Below, one piece after another: positions 1 to 6,252 of a stretch of DNA of 7,026 nucleotides (position 1 is its first letter; each line of letters opens with the position of its first letter). Made by a program: the position numbers and the translations under genes. The stretch comes from FEN-1088 sp031407985 (GTDB taxonomy: Bacteria > Myxococcota_A > Polyangia > Fen-1088): assembly GCA_031407985.1 (NCBI GenBank), contig JANOJB010000303.1:1-7026 (forward strand), read 5' to 3'. The notes beneath the pieces were generated by a model. It saw only the letters and a program-made list of their open reading frames with translations, was not told the DNA's origin and ran no database searches.

Positions 1-1658
1 TTTGTCAGGGTACATCCCGGGCACCCCGCGACGCCCGGCTGAGGGACCGCTCCCACCGGAATCTGGACGGTCGCCGGCCCCACGGTCTTTCCGCACCCAG
101 TCACGCGACAAGGCGGTGGCGCGTTGGCGGGGTCCGATGGAACGGTTCCCTTGGGTAACTGCGGCAGCTCGGCGGCCTCCACGGGCTTCGCGGAGCAGGC
201 AAGCCTTTCGCCCGGTAACGCCCTGGCCAGCGCTCCGCAAAGAACCGCGCGATGCACCGCCCATTCGCGACACGGTCCGAACGGTTGATCCACGCAGAAC
301 TCGGTCCGCGCGCGTTTGCTGACCTCGCCGCCGTCCAGAACGACCCCACCGTCGTAGACCAGCGCCATCACCTGGGACGCGTCCAGTTCGGAACGCGCCG
401 ACCACACCGCGGCGGCGATACCGCTGACGATGGCCGCCGACATCGACGTTCCACTCAGCGGTGGGCTGTAGGGCATTTCCTTCGGTCCCGGGGCGGTCAC
501 GGACATGCCGTAGGCGGAAAGACGCGGTTGTCCCCAGCGACGAACGATCTCCATGCGCTGATCCATCGCGTCGACCGCACCGACCGCGTGAACCAATGGC
601 GAATAGCTGTCGCCGGCCTTTGGTGGTGGAAGTTTCAGATCCGCGCACTGCTTCGCGCCCGGCGCCCGCCTCACCTCGTAAGCAGCCGGGTAAAGAGGGC
701 CCTCGGTGCCGGTCACGTTTCCGGCCGCCGCGACGACGATCGCGCCCATGCAAGACGCCTGCTGCAACAGCCTCTCGATGGCCAGAATTTTCTGATCGTT
801 CTCGTCAGTCTTCACCGAATCCCATCCGATGCTGAGATTGATGACCAGGTGCTCGCGCTTCGGCTGGAAACGCGCAATCGCACCGGCCAGCGCGTCGTAA
901 AGCTTGTGAAACGTGACAAAGTCGGCGCCATCGGATCCATCAGGACAATCGTCCGACGTCGCGTTCGCGGACGGGGCGGCGATGTTCGGCTGGACCCGTT
1001 TCTGGCAGTCGGGACTGTTCGGATCGTCGCACAGCAGGCTGCTGATCACGCGCCTGACCGCGAACCCGTGAACCGATCCGTCGGCCTTGCCGCGTTTCCT
1101 GTCCTTGCCATCGACGACCTCGACCCTGACGGGAATCCTCGGCTTGGCGATGTACTTCGCGTGAAGCCTCTTCCAGTCGACAGGGCTCAGACCCCGGGCC
1201 TGCTTCTCGAATACCTTGACCAGAGGCTCCCACACGAACTTGGGTAGCTCAGGTGATTTGCTGGCCGGGGCCATCATGGCAACCATCGGACAGTCGGGCG
1301 TGCCCCCGATGCGCGTGAACGCGTCGGCGTTGGGATGGCTGGAGGAATCGCGCCATTCGTAGACGCAGAACGCTTCGGTCGCCGACCCAAACCGTCGTGG
1401 CGGGTTGGCGCGATCACCGTCGGCACCGGGCACCGGCACCGCCGTCCAGGCCGTGGCATCCGGGCCGGCCAGGCGACATTCGGTTTGCGCGGGCGACGCG
1501 GGCACGATCGCGAACGGTGTCTGACAGACCGCGGGCGACGGTGGGGGCTGGGTCGCGACAACTTCGGGAACGCGCCTTTTTTCCTCCTGGTGCGCGCAAG
1601 TGAGAAAGAAGCTGCCGACCGTCAGTGCCACCGCCGCGTTCGCTTGAATTCGCTTCAT
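1..1658 (-). CDS. Exported S8 (subtilisin-like) serine peptidase, C-terminus cut by window edge
   Basis: 552 codons are visible and the frame stays open through the left edge, so the C-terminus is missing. The ATG at 1658-1656 is chosen because AGGGAG lies 5 nt upstream and a hydrophobic signal segment follows (about residues 8-20). That segment ends in FLTC21, a lipobox-like site with an unusual Thr at -1, so either lipoprotein or ordinary secretion is possible. Residues 22-135 are a low-complexity, Pro-rich and Cys-containing region. The peptidase domain spans roughly 175-440. Catalytic Asp183 is in VEVVDG, His197 in GSVHGFA, the INLSIG substrate strand at 273-278, oxyanion Asn314 in AAAGN, and catalytic Ser405 in SGTSMSAA. 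SAYGMSVTAPG at 381-391 is a typical S8 segment. Oddities are only 14 residues between Asp and His, Ala in place of the usual Pro in GTSMSAP, and 18 cysteines, which suggests disulfides outside the cytoplasm. The C-terminal tail is Pro- and Cys-rich. The family hydrolyses peptide bonds; the substrate is unknown. It is divergent from the gene at 1810. The S8 assignment is firm; localisation is moderate. Confidence 0.93.
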   Translation of the reverse strand, partial: MKRIQANAAVALTVGSFFLTCAHQEEKRRVPEVVATQPPPSPAVCQTPFAIVPASPAQTECRLAGPDATAWTAVPVPGADGDRANPPRRFGSATEAFCVYEWRDSSSHPNADAFTRIGGTPDCPMVAMMAPASKSPELPKFVWEPLVKVFEKQARGLSPVDWKRLHAKYIAKPRIPVRVEVVDGKDRKRGKADGSVHGFAVRRVISSLLCDDPNSPDCQKRVQPNIAAPSANATSDDCPDGSDGADFVTFHKLYDALAGAIARFQPKREHLVINLSIGWDSVKTDENDQKILAIERLLQQASCMGAIVVAAAGNVTGTEGPLYPAAYEVRRAPGAKQCADLKLPPPKAGDSYSPLVHAVGAVDAMDQRMEIVRRWGQPRLSAYGMSVTAPGPKEMPYSPPLSGTSMSAAIVSGIAAAVWSARSELDASQVMALVYDGGVVLDGGEVSKRARTEFCVDQPFGPCREWAVHRAVLCGALARALPGERLACSAKPVEAAELPQLPKGTVPSDPANAPPPCRVTGCGKTVGPATVQIPVGAVPQPGVAGCPGCTLT

Positions 1659-1809
1659 CTGTGCTCCCTATGCTGTTCGATAAGCCTAGCCACCAACCCC
1701 ACCCTGCCCTTAGGAACGCCACCGTAGCCTCTGCCGTGGAAAGTTCAAGACGGGCGCCTCGAAAACCATGCAACCCCGACGTGGATGAATCAGTCAAACC
1801 TCCCCAATC
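1659..1809. promoter_or_regulatory. Divergent intergenic region between S8 peptidase and envelope-protein genes
   Basis: These 151 bp separate two divergent starts and must hold the promoters unless transcription enters from elsewhere. I see no convincing -35/-10 pair in either direction. The best minus-strand pair is TTGAAC (complement of 1743-1748) and TACGGT (complement of 1721-1726) with a 16-bp spacer; its -10 matches poorly. No GG-N10-GC sigma-54 promoter was found. A short ATG-to-TGA frame of six sense codons lies at 1768-1788, in the frame of the downstream gene, and its TGA bounds that gene's open frame. It is probably chance. Confidence 0.35.
1664..1669 (-). promoter_or_regulatory. 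Shine-Dalgarno site of the S8 peptidase gene
   Basis: On the minus strand the sequence reads AGGGAG, followed by 5 nt (CACAG) and the ATG at 1658. It is a strong ribosome binding site with near-ideal spacing. It decides the start, because later in-frame ATG codons would remove the signal segment. Confidence 0.7.
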
Positions 1810-2952
1810 GTGAGACCAAACAGGTGCCAAGAGACGTCGCGATGGAGGACCCAGGTCGTCGCCGTCGCGATCGGACTATCAAACGCGGGGTGCGCATCGT
1901 CGTTGCTGGACGTGACGCCGACCGAACCCATCCGCGAAACCTACAAATCGGCGGCGGTCGTGGCACCCACCGGTGGCGACCTGGATGTGGTCGTCGACAA
2001 GTTGCTGCTTGGCGACGATGTCGTGGCAAAGGGCGTGGACGACGAATCCCTGCTTGGCGTTGCGCTGGAGATCGTCAATCGCGGTTCATCCCCTTACGAG
2101 TTGAAGGTGTCGCGCGTCTCGCTGTGGCTGGACCTGGATCCGCGCCGTCCCGATTCTGCGCTTTCATTTTCACCCATCGCGGGGGGGACAGGCGCGGCGC
2201 CGGACGAACTAATCGTCAGCCCCAGCCTGCCCACCATCGTCGTGCCGCCTGGTCAGTCGGTGAAAGCCTGGGTTTTCTTTCTTGGGTACCAGTTCCCTGA
2301 CAGCGACATTCCGAGGCAGGTCACACTGAACCTGCCCGGACCAGACGGCCAAACCATTCGCGTCGCGCTGGCGGATCCGGCGCGCGGAAGTTTGCGATGG
2401 AAGGTGCCGGCGCGGCGCAGCCAAACGATGGTGGGTTTTCACAACGCGCAACTGTTCAGCGGTCCGTTTCGCGGCCTGGTTCCGGCAACCGCGTTTTCGC
2501 GTGTCGGGCGCATGGGAACCTGGCTGTGGGACGTGGGCCTGGTATCCGGGGTCGCGATCCAGCAAGAGGGTACGCTTGCGTCGTCCACCTCGGCGTTTTC
2601 GACGCTGGGCCTATCCGCGCACCTGACCGCTCCCCTGACGACCTGGGGACCGTGGCGGAATCCGAGACGCCTGGGTTTGTACGCGGGTGCCGGCGCGGCG
2701 TGGTGGATAGAGCTGGCCACTCCCGCCGCGATGAAGGCGCAAACCCCGCCGAGCGTCTACGGCACCGTCAGCGTCGACGGCGGGCTGGAACTGGCCATCG
2801 GGTCCACAACGGCCGCCGCGACACCGTTTCCGCTGGCGCCCGATCCACGAGTTGGCCTTCCGCGATGGTTCCTCCGAATCGGTTACACGCAGACCTGGTT
2901 GAATGGCGGCACCTCAGGCGGATTGGTCAGCGGTTTCCGCGTCGCGTTCTGA
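1810..2952 (+). CDS. Putative envelope protein: lipobox-like N-terminus, beta-sandwich region and C-terminal beta-barrel-like domain (unrecognised family)
   Basis: 380 codons with GTG as start. It is the only start candidate before the putative lipobox, since an in-frame TGA lies at 1786-1788. No Shine-Dalgarno sequence is visible. An Arg-rich n-region and short hydrophobic stretch (about 15-24) lead to NAGC28, close to a lipobox but with Asn at -3. Residues about 55-190 are beta-rich; LLGVALEIVNRG (81-92) and PPGQSVKAWVFF (146-157) resemble immunoglobulin-like folds of the DUF4352/LEA14 kind, which is a pattern impression only. Residues about 215-380 alternate aromatic and small residues in strand-like segments (237-252, 264-275, 287-302, 316-331, 352-364, 371-380). 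The last residue is Phe in FRVAF, as in outer-membrane barrels. No catalytic motif is visible. It converges on the CHAT gene and diverges from the S8 gene. That the ORF is real is well supported by its length, composition and fit in the array. An outer-membrane location is an inference. A lipid anchor and a barrel together would be unusual, so the N-terminus may be a plain signal peptide. Confidence 0.75.
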   Translation: MRPNRCQETSRWRTQVVAVAIGLSNAGCASSLLDVTPTEPIRETYKSAAVVAPTGGDLDVVVDKLLLGDDVVAKGVDDESLLGVALEIVNRGSSPYELKVSRVSLWLDLDPRRPDSALSFSPIAGGTGAAPDELIVSPSLPTIVVPPGQSVKAWVFFLGYQFPDSDIPRQVTLNLPGPDGQTIRVALADPARGSLRWKVPARRSQTMVGFHNAQLFSGPFRGLVPATAFSRVGRMGTWLWDVGLVSGVAIQQEGTLASSTSAFSTLGLSAHLTAPLTTWGPWRNPRRLGLYAGAGAAWWIELATPAAMKAQTPPSVYGTVSVDGGLELAIGSTTAAATPFPLAPDPRVGLPRWFLRIGYTQTWLNGGTSGGLVSGFRVAF

Positions 2953-3148
2953 TGACCGGCGGTGATCGCCGCGCGCCCAGCCCACACGCCCAAGGCGGCA
3001 GAACCCGTGGTTGCGATATCGACCACACCGTACATCGAAGGGCCGCCACCAGGCGGACGACTACCTCCAGCGGATTTTGCGGGTCAGACGGAGTCACGGT
3101 TGCTAACAAAACAGGGATTGGTTCTCGGCAGTTTCCCCGAAATCCTGA
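2953..3148. other. Convergent intergenic gap, no gene
   Basis: These 196 bp lie between the 3' ends of the envelope-protein gene and the CHAT gene. I see no coding signal or RNA gene. Immediately after the plus-strand stop, CGGCG (2957-2961) and CGCCG (2967-2971) can form a 5-bp hairpin, but no T-tract follows. It is a poor match to an intrinsic terminator, so termination may be Rho-dependent. Confidence 0.4.
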
Positions 3149-3160
3149 TCAGGGAACCAA
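3118..3160. terminator. Weak inverted repeat over the end of the CHAT gene, possible bidirectional terminator
   Basis: TTGGTTC (3118-3124) and GAACCAA (3154-3160) form a perfect 7-bp inverted repeat that straddles the CHAT stop codon (3149-3151). Inside it is the self-complementary decamer CCTGATCAGG (3144-3153), which contains the stop. The structure is symmetric between convergent genes, as bidirectional terminators are. It lacks a T-tract on either strand and the loop is large, so the call is tentative. Confidence 0.2.
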
Positions 3161-5959
3161 GAGGCGAAAACTCTGCCAACCCGTCTTGTCCTTATCCTTG
3201 CGAGCAACGGCCTCCTCCGCCTTGGACACATCCAGAACCGCGCGCCTGAATGCGGAACGAACCGATGGCGATGGCGACAGTTTGCTGCCCGGATCCGCGC
3301 CGACGTACGCCCCGTAAAACGCGGCGACAAAGGCGCGCGCCGCCTCATCACCAACGGGCCGCGTGGGGGCGATCCCCGCCTGGGATCCGGCCGCCACAAA
3401 TGCCTGGGCCAATCCCATCAGCGACGGCTGTCGCGCAGCGGTACCCGCCGCCTCGCAGGCCGATAGGACCACCACGTCGGGGACCGAGACCACGGCCAGA
3501 AGATCGCCCAACTCCACCCGCGCGTTGCCCTTCAAGAGCAGAGCGCTGGACAGGCCCTGCGCTCCCGCCACCTCGGCGTGCCCCGCATAGTGAAACAGGT
3601 TGGCTCCGGGCAGCGCCGCCAATGTGGCTTCACGCGTGGCGGTCGGGCCATCCAGCCTGGTGACGTGCCAACCGGCCAACGCACGCGCGACCAGCTCCGC
3701 CTCGGGCGTCGCGGCCACCAGATCGCCGGTTGGATTGGAAACCACCAACGCGGTACGCGGCGCACCTTTCGCGGATGGCCGCGTCGTTCGCGTTCCGACG
3801 TCCAGCGCATACTCCACCTCGACGGACGCCAGAAGAGGTCGTCCCCTCCACGCCACCGCGTGCCAGTCCATGTGGTCGGCGGCGCCGTAGGGAAACAGAC
3901 GGACCCTCCGCGCGCTGCCCAGTTGGGTATCGAACAAACCGAGAAGACTGCTCGCTTCCCCGGGCGAGGTCAGCGCGGTATCCGGGATCCGACGCACGGT
4001 CACGGCTTTCGTGCCGACGGCGAACGCGAACCAACCATCGGGCGCGGGAAAGAAGACCAGATAAATCTCACCCGCGTCGGGTGAAGATGGTTCCAAGCTG
4101 CGGCCGGCCCCCTCGTCGAGGAGCAACCGGTACGCATCGTCAAGCGCACGTCGCGCCTCGGCCGCTTGCGTCTCGCGTTCGCCCCGGCGGCGCGTAAATT
4201 CCGTCCGCGGCAGCGTCCAATCGTTTTCGGCGGCGTGCTCCAGTTCCCCACGCAGGCGCTGGTAACGGCCCAAGGCTTCGTCCCATTGACGGCGCGCGGC
4301 CGGCGAAAGTTGAGCCAGGCGATCCAGACGTGCGGCATGCGCCAACTCGGCGGCGCGGGCCATTCTCGCCACGCGCACGGCCTCGCCGACGGCGCCACCA
4401 TCGACCAGCGCCCCCACCAGTGTTCGTACCCCTTCGTCGTGACCGTCAAGGAAACTCCCGCGTCCTTCGGCCAGCGGGATACCGCGCAGCATTTGTTCCA
4501 GAAGCATCTGCGCTGCTTTCAACCTGACGACAGCGGCACCTCGCCGGCCCAACGCCAACAAGGCACGCCCAGCACCAACCTCGCCACGAAAGGCTTCCTC
4601 GATCAGACCCGCCCCGCGCGCGGCCGCCACCTGCTCCGAAAACGCCGTCAGTGCCGACGCGGGCTTGCCTTGCCACAAGGCCCACCGCCCCAGCACGTCC
4701 GCCCGCCAACAGACCAGCAGCACGTCCCGATCGGCGGGTGCCCCTTCGATCTCTCGTACCAGACGTTCGGCTGCCGCGCGGTCTTTGATGGCCAGTGCGT
4801 ATTCGGCGGCATTGACCACGGCAACCAGGCGCCGGTGCGGATCGGGACATGATTGGGTCGCGGTCTCGGCGTCGCGCAGCGCGGTCGCGATCTCGTCCGC
4901 ACTCTGGCGCGCCGGATGCCGTGCCGCCTCCTCCATCAGGGCCCACGCACGGTTCAAGATGCGCGTCGCCCTCATACACGAGTCGTTTGGCAGTGGCAGG
5001 TCCCGCAGCATGGGAATCGCCTCCGCGCTTCGACCCAGGCGGGTCAACAGGCGGGCGACCTCCATTGTTGAATCGGCGGCAAGGCTGGTCAGATCGATCC
5101 GCCGTGCCGCCCGTTCCGCGGCGCGATACTTGTCCAGCGCTGTTCGCACATCGGCTGTGTCCGCCGCCAACAATCCAGCGTGGTAGTCCAACCACACGCG
5201 GCCTTCCGGGTACAAGGTCCCGAACGGCACTAACTCCTCAAGTAGAGTGCGCGCGTCCGTGTACTTTTGTTGCCTCTGAATCAGCGCCCAGAGCAAGCCG
5301 GCCCCATCGCGTACGACATCCGCAATCCGACCCTCTGACTTGGCCGCCGCGATCGCCGCACGGAACGCCCGTTCGGCCCGATCGACCTTCCCCAGCGCCA
5401 GAGCCATGCGCGCGATCGCGGCGTCCGCCGGGCCCTGCTGGCCCGCACCCGCGCGCGTACGTAACGCCTCCAGACCAAGCAGCGCATCTTCATATTTCCC
5501 GCCGCGCCCGATCGCCACCAGCCGGGCTATGTCATCGTGGACCTTGGCATCCCCCAGCGTCAGCGACCATTGAACGCGACCACCCGCGTTCGTGATCGCC
5601 ACCGTTCGCGCCCCCACCGGAACGTCGAAGGTGAACCGGGTGCCGCCGTCGACATCCGCGTCGACCTTGGGGGTTACCCGCCCGCGATCGGTCTCGATCG
5701 ATCCCAGCGCGTCGCGCGCGCCGGCAACCCACAACATCAGCTTCCGTTCCTTGCCGAGTTCACACACCGGCCCCTTGCGGATTCCAGCGCAGCCCGCCCA
5801 TTCGACGACAAGGGGTTGGACCAAGGTGTCCCCGCCAACCTCAACCGCCGGCGTCCCCCGACGGCAGCCAAGCACCGAAAGCGCGGCCACCACCGCCAGG
5901 CAACGCCACGTCCGCGCCCCCGGGTCACGCCCCCCAAACGCCGACAACGCCAACGCCAA
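3149..5959 (-). CDS. Predicted lipoprotein with TPR-like repeats and C-terminal CHAT (caspase-like) protease domain
   Basis: 936 codons. TTG at 5959 is the most upstream of three TTG candidates (5959, 5953, 5947) in a TTGGCG repeat; an in-frame TAG lies shortly upstream and AGG sits 8 nt before the first TTG. The exact start is uncertain but does not affect the domains. Arg-containing n-region, hydrophobic segment about 20-31 and lipobox VLGC32 indicate a lipoprotein. Residues about 38-138 look like a small beta domain with Cys57 and Cys66. Residues about 140-560 are Ala/Leu/Arg-rich helix pairs of TPR type, followed by a charged, possibly coiled-coil stretch (about 555-615). CHAT spans about 628-936: His794 in HYAGHA and Cys835 in VVLSACEAAGT form the expected caspase-clan dyad, followed by MGLAQAFVAAGSQAGIAPTRPVGDEAA. 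CHAT domains are cysteine proteases related to caspases and separases; adjacent TPRs usually sense or hold partners or substrates. It is divergent from the EBP gene and converges on the envelope-protein gene. CHAT assignment and intact dyad are firm; activity and localisation are inferred. Confidence 0.92.
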   Translation of the reverse strand: MALALSAFGGRDPGARTWRCLAVVAALSVLGCRRGTPAVEVGGDTLVQPLVVEWAGCAGIRKGPVCELGKERKLMLWVAGARDALGSIETDRGRVTPKVDADVDGGTRFTFDVPVGARTVAITNAGGRVQWSLTLGDAKVHDDIARLVAIGRGGKYEDALLGLEALRTRAGAGQQGPADAAIARMALALGKVDRAERAFRAAIAAAKSEGRIADVVRDGAGLLWALIQRQQKYTDARTLLEELVPFGTLYPEGRVWLDYHAGLLAADTADVRTALDKYRAAERAARRIDLTSLAADSTMEVARLLTRLGRSAEAIPMLRDLPLPNDSCMRATRILNRAWALMEEAARHPARQSADEIATALRDAETATQSCPDPHRRLVAVVNAAEYALAIKDRAAAERLVREIEGAPADRDVLLVCWRADVLGRWALWQGKPASALTAFSEQVAAARGAGLIEEAFRGEVGAGRALLALGRRGAAVVRLKAAQMLLEQMLRGIPLAEGRGSFLDGHDEGVRTLVGALVDGGAVGEAVRVARMARAAELAHAARLDRLAQLSPAARRQWDEALGRYQRLRGELEHAAENDWTLPRTEFTRRRGERETQAAEARRALDDAYRLLLDEGAGRSLEPSSPDAGEIYLVFFPAPDGWFAFAVGTKAVTVRRIPDTALTSPGEASSLLGLFDTQLGSARRVRLFPYGAADHMDWHAVAWRGRPLLASVEVEYALDVGTRTTRPSAKGAPRTALVVSNPTGDLVAATPEAELVARALAGWHVTRLDGPTATREATLAALPGANLFHYAGHAEVAGAQGLSSALLLKGNARVELGDLLAVVSVPDVVVLSACEAAGTAARQPSLMGLAQAFVAAGSQAGIAPTRPVGDEAARAFVAAFYGAYVGADPGSKLSPSPSVRSAFRRAVLDVSKAEEAVARKDKDKTGWQSFRLLVP

Positions 5960-6063
5960 CGGTTTTGCCTGCCTGGTCCCGATGCCCGGGGTCTAACAAA
6001 CCCGGCCGCAAGCGTCCACGGGCCGCCCCGCTCGTTGCCGGCGTGTTGCCCGCCCGCCACGTC

Positions 6064-6101
6064 TCTGACAATCGACATTTTCTTTTCGATCCGCTGTCAG
6101 A
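6064..6101. promoter_or_regulatory. AT-rich inverted repeat, candidate operator or activator-binding site
   Basis: TCTGACA (6064-6070) and TGTCAGA (6095-6101) are perfect inverted copies. Directly inside them, ATCGA (6071-6075) pairs with TCGAT (6086-6090), separated on the right by CCGC. Together this is a 12-bp dyad with a 4-nt asymmetry around a T-rich centre. It lies 65 bp before the EBP start and 104 bp before the CHAT start, where an upstream activator site or operator for divergent genes would be expected. No bound protein is known; autoregulation by the adjacent EBP is a guess. Confidence 0.45.
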
Positions 6102-6129
6102 TTCCCGCCCACGCCGCGTACCTCCTAGT

Positions 6130-6252
6130 GGCTCGACCAACCGAAGACACGGGGAGACGAAACGCGATGGATTACAGCATGGGCATGGATACCGGGGGGG
6201 ACGGACAATCGGGGCGGTCGCGCGACTTTCCCCGTCCTCGGTTGGTCGAGCC
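6130..6252 (+). promoter_or_regulatory. Long inverted repeat that can sequester the ribosome binding site of the sigma-54 activator gene
   Basis: GGCTCGACCAACCGA (6130-6144) and TCGGTTGGTCGAGCC (6238-6252) are a perfect 15-bp inverted repeat spanning the start codon at 6167. In RNA the helix can continue inward: an A-C mismatch (6145/6237), GAC 6146-6148 with GTC 6234-6236, a bulged AC (6149-6150), GGGGA 6151-6155 with TCCCC 6229-6233, then a G-U and an A-U pair. The inner part covers the whole GGGGAG Shine-Dalgarno sequence. The downstream arm is codons 21-29, in the poorly structured N-terminal linker of the protein. Base pairing is read directly from the sequence; a role in translation control is inferred. 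A DNA-level role, such as paired protein sites, is also possible. Confidence 0.55.
6151..6156 (+). promoter_or_regulatory. Shine-Dalgarno site of the sigma-54 activator gene
   Basis: GGGGAG lies 10 nt before the ATG at 6167 and supports this start over the upstream in-frame GTG at 6128, which has no ribosome binding site. It falls inside the predicted long-range RNA stem. Confidence 0.55.

Larger units (their letters stand above)
5960..6166. promoter_or_regulatory. Divergent regulatory region between CHAT and sigma-54 activator genes
   Basis: These 207 bp should hold promoters for both genes. The half near the CHAT gene is very GC-rich; 6064-6105 is noticeably AT-richer and holds an inverted repeat listed separately. 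I searched both strands for the -24/-12 pattern (GG-N10-GC with TGGC and TTGC) and found no good match, so direct control of either gene by sigma-54 is not shown. A weak sigma-70-like pair on the plus strand, TCGACA (6072-6077) and TGTCAG (6095-6100) with 17-bp spacing, overlaps the inverted repeat; its -10 matches poorly. Confidence 0.4.

Noticed and set aside
252..1247. A 331-codon open frame on the plus strand opposite the S8 peptidase
   Set aside because: It is antisense to the S8 catalytic domain, its product is Arg/His-rich without motifs, and it is typical of GC-rich shadow frames.
2397..3317. A 306-codon plus-strand frame over the end of the envelope-protein gene and into the CHAT gene
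   Set aside because: It overlaps two better-supported genes in another frame, and the product is Arg-rich and low-complexity. No ribosome binding site or domain is visible.
4446..5195. A 249-codon minus-strand frame inside the CHAT gene
   Set aside because: It is an alternative frame within the TPR region. The product is Gly/Arg-rich with no motif, while the main frame is continuous over 936 codons.
5960..6166. A sigma-54 (-24/-12) promoter for the CHAT or EBP gene
   Set aside because: TGGC-like and TTGC-like pieces occur, but none has the required GG-N10-GC spacing on either strand.
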